This document shows positions 41,244 through 49,397 of a stretch of 52,042 bases of DNA, in pieces. A program made the translations under genes and the position numbers. Numbering within the stretch: position 1 is the first letter of the stretch; the number at the start of each line of letters is the position of its first letter. Under the pieces are notes generated by a model, which was not told the DNA's origin, searched no databases, and saw nothing but the letters and a program-made list of their open reading frames with translations. Location: contig CAKNKY010000014.1 of assembly GCA_930987725.1 (NCBI GenBank), forward strand, positions 1 through 52,042, read 5' to 3'. This DNA comes from an uncultured Anaeromassilibacillus sp. (lineage in GTDB: Bacteria > Bacillota > Clostridia > Oscillospirales > Acutalibacteraceae).

Positions 41244-43172
41244 TCAGCCGATGTTGGTCCCTTCTTCGGGGAAGGAGATCTTGCCCTCGGCCTCCAGTTC
41301 TTTCAGGCAGGCCCAGGTGTTCGGGAAGGTCTGTGCGTCCAGCGCATAGCTGTCCGCGTTGAGAAAAAGCGGCTCACCCTCCGGCACATCATATTCCGGC
41401 AGCGAGAAGAGGATGGAGTCCTCCGGCAGGGTGGCCCGGAGCTGGTAGCTCGAATACTGGAGGTTTGAGACGTTGAGCAGATCGAGAATCACCGAGCTGT
41501 CATCCCAGACGGTGTCGGAATCGGCGCCGGCCAGGTAGTCAGTCTGCAGCGCCTGGAGGAGATCGGCGCGGTCCGCTTCATCGAGCGGCACGGCATCCAT
41601 CGTGTCATCGTAGTAGGTGTGCAGGAAGATGGAATTGAAGCTGTCTGCCGAAATGTAGAAGCAGTCGATGGTGTTGCGCACGTTTTCCTCCAGTGTATTG
41701 AGCGCCTCTGTCTCATCATAGAACGATTCGGGCACAAGGGAATAGGAGAAACTGCGCGTCATCACGGAACCGTCTTTTAAAATATAGCGGAAGGAAACGT
41801 CTGCGTCGTTTGTCACGGGCAGCAGGGGGCCGCGGGCGCGCAGACTGTCCAGGACGCTTTGATGAAGTGCAATCGCATCCTCTACATTTTCCGGTTCGCC
41901 GAGCAGAATTTCGTAGCTGGAGAGATACGTGTTGGGGCCAAGGTCAGACTGCGTGAAGAGGGAGACCTTGTGGTTGTGGCCCACCACGTCCGTGACTTCC
42001 ACCGCCTGCACATCGTCCACGGCGGGAATCCGGTAGGTGTAGCCGAATGCGCCGGTCGCGCAGATCAGGGTAAACACGAGGAAGAGCGCCGCGCACACGC
42101 CGTAGGCGGGCGTTGCTTTCCACAGGCCGCGCACTCCGCGGTTGTATACCATTTCCACCGCCAGATGGGCGAGGAACGCACCGATCAGCACGCTGATCGG
42201 CATGGGGAAGCCGGGTGCCAGGGATTTCACCAGGAAGCCAAGCAGCAGGCCGCTGCAGGCAGAGACGAGAAAACGGATGATGATGCGCGGCAGGGGAAAG
42301 GCGAATGCATTTTCCGCCGCTTCACTCCGCCTTTTGCGATAGAGGAACAGGGAGAGCGCGAGGCAGATCGCGGCATAAATCAGCATCCACACAGTGAGCG
42401 CAGGGGATGTGCCTTCCATGGTGCCGGTTTGGAACATCACCGGGATGGCCACCAGCGGATTTGTCAATTCATAGACGATCAGCGGGATGTTGTGGGAGCC
42501 GAACCCGGCCAGCGCGATGTGCACATATTCCGAGCACAGCAGCAGGAGCAGGGGAAGGCCTCCGCAGAAGGCGATGGCGCTCACCGCTGCGTCGAATACC
42601 GTGCCGCAGCACACCAGGAAGAAGACCACCAGGCAGAGGAAGGCCAGCGTGTTGAGCAAGGAAAACAGCAGCTTGGAGAACAGCGGACCCACGGCGCACC
42701 CGGCCTCGGGAGCATAAGTCCACTGCATCTGCACGCCAAACAGGGCCGCAATCGCGAGGCTCAGCAGAAAGAGAACCACGAACGGCACGGCCAGCGAGGC
42801 AAACGCGGCACAGACGCGGCCGAGCAGCATCGTTTCCCGGCGGATCGGGAGCGCGTGATACAGGTCCACGCTGCGCTTGTTCTGCAGATAGTGGAACAGG
42901 GACACGGCGAACACGATGGTGAAGGTCCACAGGAAGGCGGGCAGAGTAAAGTACAGCGCGCCGTTCAGATACTCCATGGCCCGCCTGCTCCGTTCCTCAA
43001 TCAAACTATAGGGGGCAGCGGAAACCTGCGCCAGGGAAAGGGCGAGCAGCAGCGGGAACGTCACGGTGAGCAGGGCTGTGTAGAGCAGCGCCACACCGCG
43101 GATCTGCCGGAACGAGGAGCGGAACACCTGGCAGAAGCCGCCCGCTTTAGGAGAGAATGTTGTCGATGTCAT
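41244..43172 (-). CDS. ABC transporter permease with large extracytoplasmic region
   Basis: 642 aa. About ten hydrophobic segments in residues 25-400 (for example FTLPAFLWTFTIVFAVSLF, AVPFVVLFLLSLAIAALFGV, LAFLCLVVFFLVCCGTVF) are followed by about 240 soluble residues from VDDVQAVEVTDVVG onward. This fits ABC-2-type permeases of GntR-linked clostridial transporters. ATG 43172 lies inside the ATPase gene (26-nt overlap) with GGAGG 9 nt upstream. Substrate unknown; related GntR-ABC sets respond to cell-wall antibiotics or peptides, which is only an inference here. Confidence 0.82.
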   Translation of the reverse strand: MTSTTFSPKAGGFCQVFRSSFRQIRGVALLYTALLTVTFPLLLALSLAQVSAAPYSLIEERSRRAMEYLNGALYFTLPAFLWTFTIVFAVSLFHYLQNKRSVDLYHALPIRRETMLLGRVCAAFASLAVPFVVLFLLSLAIAALFGVQMQWTYAPEAGCAVGPLFSKLLFSLLNTLAFLCLVVFFLVCCGTVFDAAVSAIAFCGGLPLLLLLCSEYVHIALAGFGSHNIPLIVYELTNPLVAIPVMFQTGTMEGTSPALTVWMLIYAAICLALSLFLYRKRRSEAAENAFAFPLPRIIIRFLVSACSGLLLGFLVKSLAPGFPMPISVLIGAFLAHLAVEMVYNRGVRGLWKATPAYGVCAALFLVFTLICATGAFGYTYRIPAVDDVQAVEVTDVVGHNHKVSLFTQSDLGPNTYLSSYEILLGEPENVEDAIALHQSVLDSLRARGPLLPVTNDADVSFRYILKDGSVMTRSFSYSLVPESFYDETEALNTLEENVRNTIDCFYISADSFNSIFLHTYYDDTMDAVPLDEADRADLLQALQTDYLAGADSDTVWDDSSVILDLLNVSNLQYSSYQLRATLPEDSILFSLPEYDVPEGEPLFLNADSYALDAQTFPNTWACLKELEAEGKISFPEEGTNIG

Positions 43173-44046
43173 AACCGGCCGCCTCCATTTCACTGATAAA
43201 GACTTCCTCCAGCGTGAGCGGGAGGATTTCGGAAAAGATGGGGTGCAGGGTTTCCAGCTTCGCCAGGATTTCCTCCTGCGTGCCGCGCGCCACGAAATCG
43301 ACGAGCGATCCCTGCGTGCGCAGTGTCACCAGATCAAAGCAGTCGAACGCGCTCCGCTCCGGCAGCGGCCGGAACACAGCCTGCACGCGGCGGATGCCGA
43401 GCTTTAGGTCGTCGAGATCGCGGTCAAACACCACGCCGCCGCGGTGGAACAGGCCCACGTGGTCGCAGATGTCCTCCAGCTCGCGCAGGTTGTGGGAGGC
43501 GATGACAATCGTCATGCCGCGCTCCGAAACCTCACCAGAGAGAATGCGCTTGAGCAGCTGGCGCATCACAGGATCGAGGCCGTCGAAGATCTCGTCGAGC
43601 AGCAGGTGCGTGGGCCGCGCGCCCAGCGCGCACAGGATGGCCGCCTGCCGCTGCATGCCCTTCGACATGTTGTTCACCCGCTGCTTCCGGTCCAGCGGGA
43701 AGCAGGCGCACAGCTTCTGGAACAGATCTTTGTCCCAGCCCGGATAGGTGTGGGAAAACAGGTCCGCCATGTCCTCGATGGTGGCCGTGCGGGGGAAATA
43801 CGGATAGTCTGAGATGAAGCAGACCTTGCCCTTGACGGCCGTATTCTCGAACGGCTTGAAGCCGTCGATCGCCACCCAGCCCATATCCGGCTTGTAAACG
43901 CCGGAGGCCGTGCGCAGGAAGGTGGATTTTCCCGCTCCATTGCTGCCAACCAGGCCGAAGATGGAGCCGCTCTCCACCTGAAAGCTGATGTCGTCCAGCG
44001 CCGTCACCGACCCGAACCGTTTTGTCAGATGATTGACTTCAATCAT
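43147..44046 (-). CDS. ABC transporter ATP-binding protein
   Basis: 299 aa, one ATPase domain. Walker A GSNGAGKST lies near residues 34-42. The signature motif is NNMSKGMQRQAAI (variant of LSGGQ), Walker B is LLLDEIFDGLDP and the switch His is in IASHNLREL. A C-terminal part of about 90 residues ends in the permease overlap. Start 44046 is behind GGGAGGTGA. It overlaps the GntR gene by 8 nt at its start and the permease gene by 26 nt at its end, so all three are coupled. The domain order matches YtrB-like ATPases. Confidence 0.93.
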   Translation of the reverse strand: MIEVNHLTKRFGSVTALDDISFQVESGSIFGLVGSNGAGKSTFLRTASGVYKPDMGWVAIDGFKPFENTAVKGKVCFISDYPYFPRTATIEDMADLFSHTYPGWDKDLFQKLCACFPLDRKQRVNNMSKGMQRQAAILCALGARPTHLLLDEIFDGLDPVMRQLLKRILSGEVSERGMTIVIASHNLRELEDICDHVGLFHRGGVVFDRDLDDLKLGIRRVQAVFRPLPERSAFDCFDLVTLRTQGSLVDFVARGTQEEILAKLETLHPIFSEILPLTLEEVFISEMEAAGYDIDNILS

Positions 44047-44416
44047 GTGGGTCACCTCCCGAAAGGATTGTTTCAACCGAGGAACGGATTTCCTCGCCGC
44101 TCATGCCGCTGGCCAGTGCGTCTTCCACGGCCTGCTTCAGCGTTTCCTTCGCCTTGAGCCGCTTTTCGTTCAGCTTGCCGCCCTGGTCCGCCAGGAAAGA
44201 GCCCTTTCCCGGCGCGGAAACGATCAACCCGTCCCGTTCCAGCAGCTGATACGCTTTCTGCACCGTGTTGGGGTTCACGCCCAGCTCCTGCGCCAGCGAT
44301 CGCACGGAGGGAAGCTGTTCCCCCGGCAGCATGGCGCCCAGCGCTGAAAGCCGCACAATCCCGTTGTAGAGCTGTTCATAGATGGGCTGCCTGCTTTTGA
44401 CGTCGATCAAAATCAT
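44039..44416 (-). CDS. GntR-family transcriptional regulator (YtrA type)
   Basis: 125 aa, the short YtrA-like GntR form. The winged HTH covers residues 1-75: QPIYEQLYNGIVRL, LPSVRSLAQELGVNPNTVQKAYQLLERDG and the wing VSAPGKGSFLA. The C-terminal dimerisation helix is about 50 residues. Start 44416 is behind GGGAGGTG. It is the first gene of a GntR-ATPase-permease operon and almost certainly represses it through the operator at 44491-44513. The inducer is unknown. Confidence 0.93.
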   Translation of the reverse strand: MILIDVKSRQPIYEQLYNGIVRLSALGAMLPGEQLPSVRSLAQELGVNPNTVQKAYQLLERDGLIVSAPGKGSFLADQGGKLNEKRLKAKETLKQAVEDALASGMSGEEIRSSVETILSGGDPHD

Positions 44417-44490
44417 GGCGCACCTCCCTTTCCGCCCTTCGCGCGGCTGCCGGTGTGCAGGGGGCGAAGAACTGTATTCTGTGTACTCCA

Positions 44491-44513
44491 CTGTTCTAGT
44501 TTGATTAGTACAG
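44491..44513 (-). promoter_or_regulatory. Candidate GntR operator
   Basis: On the minus strand CTGTACTA, 7 nt, TAGAACAG: an inverted repeat with 7 of 8 bases paired. It starts 4 nt after the -10 box, so it covers the start site, the usual position for autorepression by YtrA-type GntR proteins. Confidence 0.7.
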
Positions 44514-44517
44514 TTTG

Positions 44518-44546
44518 AGTATAACAGCCCTTTCTTCCCCTGTCAA
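44518..44546 (-). promoter_or_regulatory. Promoter of the GntR-ABC operon
   Basis: On the minus strand TTGACA, 17 nt, TATACT. The rest of the 303-nt gap 44417-44719 holds the leader and the terminator of the next gene. Confidence 0.88.
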
Positions 44547-44638
44547 GCACTTTTCCGGCCCGCCCGCAAATTTTTTTGAGGGGCGGGCAAGCAGGGGAAA
44601 GAGATATTTTGCACGGGCCATCGTGCACCCCATGCAGC

Positions 44639-44676
44639 AAAAAACCGCGCCGGGCTTCCTCCAAAGCCCGGCGCGG
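44639..44676 (-). terminator. Terminator of the SGNH hydrolase gene
   Basis: On the minus strand CCGCGCCGGGCT (44665-44676) pairs with AGCCCGGCGCGG (44645-44656), followed by TTTTTT. Confidence 0.85.
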
Positions 44677-44719
44677 CAAAACGGCAGCCGACGCAGCTGC
44701 TGATATTTTTTGAAATGCT

Positions 44720-45442
44720 TTACGCAAGCGCGAGGCGCGGCGTTTTGTGCCCGCCCAGCTGAGCGGCGCTGTGTGCCGCCTGGCGCAGCGATTCGAAAAT
44801 AACGTCGTGTCCCTTCTCGTTGGGGTGAATGCCGTCCTCGCAGAGCAGATCCTGATAGCCGCTGCGCTCCAGGAAGCTGCTGCTGATGTCAAGCAGCAGC
44901 GCGTGCTCGCGCATGGCGACGCGGCACACGGCCAGGTTGTACATCTCATGCCAGCGGTAGATGCGGTCCACATCCCCGAGCCATTTCAGAATGGCTCCGG
45001 CGTCCTCGCCGCGGGAGATCCACTTGAAATACCGCCGGGCGTCGATGGGCGGCAGTGTGAGCAGCACGGGGTTGCCGCCATTGGCGCGGGCAAAGCGCAC
45101 TGCTTCGCGATAGCTGCGCTCAAATGTTTCCAGCGGCGTCTTGGCCTCGTGCGGCTGGTCCGGGTGCTCGGCCACATCGTGCCAGTCAAAATCACAGTCG
45201 TTTCCACCAAATTCAAACACCACAAAATCATAGGAAGGGAGTTCCTCCGCGTGGCGTTCCAGAATTTCGCGTCCTTTGTCGATCGTGCAGCCGAACTTCG
45301 AATAGTTCGTCACGGCAAGGTGCTCCTTCGCTTGGATCGAGGCCGCAAAGCAGTCTTTGAGGACACGGTATTTTTGCCGGATGCTGTCAAAGATCACGCC
45401 CTTCGCCACAGAATCTCCGAACAGACAAACAGAACAGCTCAT
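44720..45442 (-). CDS. SGNH/GDSL-type hydrolase, cytoplasmic
   Basis: 240 aa without signal peptide. Block I CLFGDSVAKG lies at residues 6-15. The Gly/Asn oxyanion blocks are TNYSKFGCTIDKG and FEFGGNDCDFDW, and the catalytic Asp/His is in LLCEDGIHPNEKGH. It is probably an esterase or deacetylase acting on sugar esters or a small substrate. It has a strong promoter with a palindrome over the -10 box and a structured leader, so expression looks regulated. Start 45442 is behind AAGGGGG. Confidence 0.87.
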   Translation of the reverse strand: MSCSVCLFGDSVAKGVIFDSIRQKYRVLKDCFAASIQAKEHLAVTNYSKFGCTIDKGREILERHAEELPSYDFVVFEFGGNDCDFDWHDVAEHPDQPHEAKTPLETFERSYREAVRFARANGGNPVLLTLPPIDARRYFKWISRGEDAGAILKWLGDVDRIYRWHEMYNLAVCRVAMREHALLLDISSSFLERSGYQDLLCEDGIHPNEKGHDVIFESLRQAAHSAAQLGGHKTPRLALA

Positions 45443-45470
45443 AAAGCAGCCCCCTTACATTTTCCCTGCG

Positions 45471-45500
45471 GGCGCCTGCTTGTGAAAACAGGTGCCCGAA
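45471..45500 (-). other. Leader hairpin of the SGNH gene
   Basis: On the minus strand GGGCACCTG pairs with CAGGCGCCC (one G-U pair) around a 10-nt loop, between the promoter and the AAGGGGG ribosome site. There is no T-run after it; it may stabilise the 5' end of the message. Confidence 0.5.
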
Positions 45501-45511
45501 AGTTCTTTATC

Positions 45512-45526
45512 TAGTATTAAATACTA
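45512..45526 (-). promoter_or_regulatory. Palindrome overlapping the SGNH promoter
   Basis: TAGTATT-T-AATACTA on the minus strand is a 15-bp perfect palindrome that overlaps the first part of the -10 box and extends to the predicted start site. It has the form of a repressor operator; the protein is not identified. Confidence 0.6.
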
Positions 45527-45551
45527 TATATTAAAATATTCAGATTGTCAA
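45523..45551 (-). promoter_or_regulatory. Promoter of the SGNH gene
   Basis: On the minus strand TTGACA, 17 nt, TATAGT. Confidence 0.85.
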
Positions 45552-45613
45552 TCATTGTAACAAATATTTTACGAAATCTTCACACTCCACCCGAAGTTTA
45601 CCCGCAGACAGGC

Positions 45614-45654
45614 AAAAAAGACCGCTGCAGCCCCGTTTTGAGGATGCAGCGGTC
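45614..45654 (-). terminator. Terminator of the panT-coaX operon
   Basis: On the minus strand GACCGCTGCA pairs with TGCAGCGGTC around a 15-nt loop, followed by TTTTTTGCC. Confidence 0.85.
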
Positions 45655-45677
45655 CATTAAAAGCGCAGAACAGTGTG

Positions 45678-46451
45678 TTATGCCTTGTTCTTATTGTAAA
45701 GAATGCGAAGGCCCTTGAGGATCAGCGTGTTATCGCAGATGATTTCGCTTTCACAGTATTTTGTGATATGGGGGGCCAGCCCGCCCGTGGTGACAACGGT
45801 TGGTTTTTCACCGAGCTCGCGCGTGACGCGGGCGATCATGCCGTCGAGCATGGCGGCGCTGCCGTACACGATGCCGCTCTTCATGCAGTCCACCGTATTT
45901 GTGCCGATGAGGCGCTTCGGCCCCTCCAGGCTGATGTGCGGCAGCTGGGAGGTCCGGCTTGAGAGTGCTTCCAGGGAAAGCGAGATACCGGGCATGATCA
46001 TGCCGCCGATGTAACTGCCTTTCCCATCTACCACGGAAAGGGTGGTGGCGGTGCCCAAGTCGAAGATCAGGATCGGCTTGGGGTATTCCGCCACGGCCGC
46101 CACGGCGTCCGTCACAAGGTCACTGCCGAGCTGGGCGGGGTTGTCCATCACAATGTTGAGGCCCGTTTTCAGCCCGGCGCCCACCACGAGGGATTCCCGG
46201 CCGCAGAGCTGGCGCACCGCGTCCTTCATCGTCACCGTCAGCGGCGGCACGACGGAGGAGATGATGCCGCCCTCAATGCTGTGGCGCTCTACCTGGTTCA
46301 GAATGAACATGTTGCGCATCACAGCAGCGTATTCATCGCTTGTTTTCAGCCGATCGGAGGCAAGGCGCGCCGTGAAATGCAGCTTGCCTGTGTCCGCGTC
46401 CATGCAGCCGAGAACAATGTTCGTGTTTCCCACATCAATTGCTAAAATCAT
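45678..46451 (-). CDS. coaX: Type III pantothenate kinase
   Basis: 257 aa ASKHA-fold kinase for the first step of CoA synthesis, not inhibited by CoA. Phosphate-binding DVGNTNIVLG lies at residues 6-15, with RTSQLPHISLE, DLGTATTLSVVD near 127 and VVTTGGLAPHI near 225. ATG 46451 (MILAIDVGN) is the family start; the frame is open further upstream, but without homology. It lies 73 nt after an ECF S component, which suggests a pantothenate uptake and phosphorylation operon. Confidence 0.95.
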   Translation of the reverse strand: MILAIDVGNTNIVLGCMDADTGKLHFTARLASDRLKTSDEYAAVMRNMFILNQVERHSIEGGIISSVVPPLTVTMKDAVRQLCGRESLVVGAGLKTGLNIVMDNPAQLGSDLVTDAVAAVAEYPKPILIFDLGTATTLSVVDGKGSYIGGMIMPGISLSLEALSSRTSQLPHISLEGPKRLIGTNTVDCMKSGIVYGSAAMLDGMIARVTRELGEKPTVVTTGGLAPHITKYCESEIICDNTLILKGLRILYNKNKA

Positions 46452-46524
46452 AGGCGTATGACAGTCCTTTTTTCTTGTATGTTGCCTGTGCTGCCGCACG
46501 GATGCCGCTTGGCGGAAAAAACAC

Positions 46525-47166
46525 TCAGGCGCCGCGGCGCTTGAGCTGCACGAGGATTTTGCCGATGGCCGGCACCAGAAGGATGGCAAGGATCATTTCC
46601 GCTACGCCGTTTGACCCAACGACGCCGAGCACGACACCGGCCACGGCGTCCACAGCAATGCCGTTGGCGGCGGCGTATGCATCGCGGAACAAAATGTAAA
46701 TGAGCGACATGACCAGCCCGGTATTCAGCAGAGCGCCGCATCCGCCAGCCAAAGCCATGGAAAGGATTTCACCCTTCCTGCTCTCTTTCATCAGGCGCTG
46801 CATCCCACGGTATACGAACCACGGCACAATGCCCACTAGAATGCGGGGGATGAAGCAGATGACGAGGCTCAACGGGCTGCCGTTCGGCGTGCCGGGCACG
46901 GGAACCAGCGGGCTGAACGCGAAGGAAAGCACGGCGGGCTGCAGTGTGTTGCTCAGGAAACTGACCAGGCCGAACATAAAGCCCAGCACGGCGCCGTACT
47001 TTGGCCCGAGCAGCAGGCAACCCACGATAACGGGGACATACAATGTTGTCGCCTTAATCAGCCCCAGCGGAACCATGCCCAGGGGGGTGAAGCCAAGGAC
47101 AAAGATGATGGCTGTAAACAGCGCCAACAGGACGAAATCACGGTACTTTGCGGTCGCTTTGCTCAT
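46525..47166 (-). CDS. panT: ECF transporter S component, probably for pantothenate
   Basis: 213 aa, about six membrane helices. Segments such as FVLLALFTAIIFVLGFTPLG, VIVGCLLLGPKYGAVLGFMFGLVSFLS and the C-terminal GVVGSNGVAEMILAILLVP fit S components, which bind a vitamin and dock to the shared EcfA/A'/T module. The latter is not in this window. Co-location with pantothenate kinase suggests PanT; this is context inference, and a folate or thiamine specificity cannot be excluded. Start 47166 is behind AGGAGG. Confidence 0.83.
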   Translation of the reverse strand: MSKATAKYRDFVLLALFTAIIFVLGFTPLGMVPLGLIKATTLYVPVIVGCLLLGPKYGAVLGFMFGLVSFLSNTLQPAVLSFAFSPLVPVPGTPNGSPLSLVICFIPRILVGIVPWFVYRGMQRLMKESRKGEILSMALAGGCGALLNTGLVMSLIYILFRDAYAAANGIAVDAVAGVVLGVVGSNGVAEMILAILLVPAIGKILVQLKRRGA

Positions 47167-47219
47167 ATTAAAAACCTCCTGCTGCTGTTCCCGAAGGATA
47201 CAGCGCAAATTTCCCATTT

Positions 47220-47248
47220 ATTATAGGCGGTTGCGCCCGGAAAAGCAA
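47220..47248 (-). promoter_or_regulatory. Promoter of the panT-coaX operon
   Basis: On the minus strand TTGCTT, 17 nt, TATAAT, about 50 nt before the panT start. Confidence 0.75.
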
Positions 47249-47308
47249 GGCGGAATACAAATTTTCCCGCACCCCCTCAAAAAAGGAGGAAAATTCATAA
47301 TTTATTCA

Positions 47309-47337
47309 TTGTAATTTTTGCGGGAAGAGGCTACAAT
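47309..47337 (+). promoter_or_regulatory. Promoter of htpG
   Basis: TTGTAA, 17 nt, TACAAT. The predicted start site falls within the CIRCE element that follows. Confidence 0.75.
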
Positions 47338-47342
47338 GAATC

Positions 47343-47369
47343 TTAGCAATTAGCGCATGAGAGTGCTAA
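47343..47369 (+). promoter_or_regulatory. CIRCE element (HrcA operator) of htpG
   Basis: TTAGCAATT, 9 nt, GAGTGCTAA. Consensus is TTAGCACTC, 9 nt, GAGTGCTAA; the right half is perfect, the left matches 7 of 9, and the spacing is exact. HrcA represses from such sites until heat shock. Confidence 0.85.
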
Positions 47370-47398
47370 AATTCGAAACAGGTAAGAGGGTTTTCACC

Positions 47399-49321
47399 AT
47401 GGCAATGAAGCAATTCCAGGCAGAGTCCAAGCGGCTTTTGGACCTGATGATCCATTCTATCTACACACACCAGGAGATTTTCCTGCGCGAGCTCATCAGC
47501 AACGCGAGCGACGCCATCGACAAGCTGTATTACCGCACGCTTTCCGACGGCGACACCGGCCTTTCGCGCGATGATTTCGCCATCTCGCTGATTCCCAACA
47601 AGGAAGCCCGCACGCTCACGATTGAAGACAACGGCTGCGGCATGACGGAGGAGGAGCTCGAAAACAACCTCGGCACGATCGCGAAGAGCGGCTCGCTGAA
47701 TTTCAAGAAGGAAAACGAGCCGAAGGAAGACATCGAGATCATCGGCCAGTTCGGCGTGGGCTTCTATTCTGCTTTCATGGTGGCGGACAAGGTCACCGTT
47801 GTGAGCCGTGCCTATGGCTCCGATAAAGCGTGGAAGTGGGAGAGCAGCGGCGTGGAGGGCTACACGATGGAGCCTGCCGAGCGCAGCGGCAACGGCACCA
47901 CCATCACGCTGCAGCTCAAGGCCAACAGCGAGGAAAACAATTACGACGAATACCTCGACACCTACCGCATCCGTGAGCTGGTGCGCAAATATTCCGATTA
48001 TATCCGCTACCCTATCCGCATGGATGTGGAAAAGAGCCGCATGATCGAGGGCACCGACAAGGACGCCGACGGCAAGTACAAGACGCCGGAATATGAGACA
48101 TACACCGAAAACGAGGTTCTCAACTCGATGGTGCCGCTGTGGCGCAAAAACAAGAACGAGATCAAAGAGGAAGAGTACAATCAGTTTTATAAAGACAAGT
48201 TCCATGATTTCTCCGATCCTCTGCTCGTCATCCACAGCAGCACGGAGGGCACGGCCACATACAACGCTTTGCTGTTTATCCCTTCGCAGGCGCCGTATAA
48301 TTACTACAGCCGCGATTACGAAAAGGGCCTGCAGCTTTACAGCAATGGCGTCATGATCATGGAGAAGTGTGCGGATCTGCTGCCGGATTACTTCAGCTTC
48401 GTCCGCGGCCTGGTGGACAGCCAGGATCTCTCGCTGAACATTTCGCGTGAAATGCTGCAGCACGATCGCCAGCTCAAGCTGATCGAGGGCCGCCTCGAAA
48501 AGAAGATCAAGTCCGAGCTGGAATCCCTGCTCAATCACGACAGGGAGAAATATGAGCAGTTCTACCGCAATTTCGGCCTGCAGCTCAAGTACGGCGTTTA
48601 CGCCGACTACGGCATGCACAAGGACCTGCTGCAGGATCTGCTGCTGTTCTATTCCTCTTCGGAAAAGAAGCTCGTCACCTTCAAGGAGTATATCTCCCGC
48701 ATGAAGGAAGACCAGAAATACATTTACTATGCCTGCGGCGAAAGTGTGGATCGCATCGATCTGCTGCCGCAGACGGAGGCGCTCAAGGAAAAGGGATACG
48801 AGATCCTGTATCTCACCGACGATGTGGACGAGTTTGCCCTGCGCATGATGATGAAGGTGGACGACAAGGAGTTCCGCTCCGTTTCCGCGGACGATCTCGG
48901 CCTCGAGACGGAGGAGGAGAAGCAGGAAGCCGCCAAGCAGGTGGAGGAGAATAAGGATCTGCTTGCCTTCCTGAAAGATTCCCTCAGCGGCAAGGTGAAG
49001 GCCGTCATCCTCTCGCAGAAGCTCAAGAGCCATCCGGTCTGCCTCTCCACGGAGGGCGCTATTTCCATGGAAATGGAAAAGGTGCTCAACGCCATGCCGC
49101 AGCCTGAGGGTGGGGAAAAGGTGCAGGCGCAGCGCGTACTCGAGATCAACGCCAAGCACCCCGTGTTTGAAAAGCTGGCAAAGCTCTACGCAGACGGCGA
49201 CAAAGACCGTGTCGCAAAATACGCCAAGCTGCTCTATGACCAGGCGCTGCTCATCGAGGGCATGTCCATCGAAGATCCGCTCGCTTTCTCAAATGACATT
49301 TGCGAGCTGATGGTGCAGTAA
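47399..49321 (+). CDS. htpG: Molecular chaperone HtpG (Hsp90)
   Basis: 640 aa, full-length bacterial Hsp90, a cytoplasmic ATP-dependent chaperone. GHKL ATPase motifs: [12 protein letters not shown] near residue 36, DNGCGM near 80, [11 protein letters not shown], and [11 protein letters not shown] near 120. The middle domain has [21 protein letters not shown] with the catalytic Arg region, and the C-terminal dimerisation domain covers about residues 510-640. ATG 47399 is 8 nt after AGAGGG; a second Met two codons later is also possible. It stands alone under a promoter with CIRCE and ends in a two-way terminator. Confidence 0.97.
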   Translation: MAMKQFQAESKRLLDLMIHSIYTHQEIFLRELISNASDAIDKLYYRTLSDGDTGLSRDDFAISLIPNKEARTLTIEDNGCGMTEEELENNLGTIAKSGSLNFKKENEPKEDIEIIGQFGVGFYSAFMVADKVTVVSRAYGSDKAWKWESSGVEGYTMEPAERSGNGTTITLQLKANSEENNYDEYLDTYRIRELVRKYSDYIRYPIRMDVEKSRMIEGTDKDADGKYKTPEYETYTENEVLNSMVPLWRKNKNEIKEEEYNQFYKDKFHDFSDPLLVIHSSTEGTATYNALLFIPSQAPYNYYSRDYEKGLQLYSNGVMIMEKCADLLPDYFSFVRGLVDSQDLSLNISREMLQHDRQLKLIEGRLEKKIKSELESLLNHDREKYEQFYRNFGLQLKYGVYADYGMHKDLLQDLLLFYSSSEKKLVTFKEYISRMKEDQKYIYYACGESVDRIDLLPQTEALKEKGYEILYLTDDVDEFALRMMMKVDDKEFRSVSADDLGLETEEEKQEAAKQVEENKDLLAFLKDSLSGKVKAVILSQKLKSHPVCLSTEGAISMEMEKVLNAMPQPEGGEKVQAQRVLEINAKHPVFEKLAKLYADGDKDRVAKYAKLLYDQALLIEGMSIEDPLAFSNDICELMVQ

Positions 49322-49340
49322 CAGTAAAAAAGCAAAAAAA

Positions 49341-49380
49341 CAGCAAAGGCCGGCGGTTTTCCTGCCGGCCTTTGCTGTTT
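49341..49380. terminator. Terminator of htpG, probably bidirectional
   Basis: CAGCAAAGGCCGGC (49341-49354) pairs with GCCGGCCTTTGCTG (49364-49377), then TTTTAA. On the minus strand it is followed by seven T, so it could also end the operon coming from 51.9 kb. Confidence 0.85.
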
Positions 49381-49397
49381 TAATATGCTTTAGCGAA

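Noticed and set aside
41859-43196. 445-codon open frame on the plus strand
   Set aside because: Antisense to the permease gene; Gln/His/Glu-rich shadow without motif.
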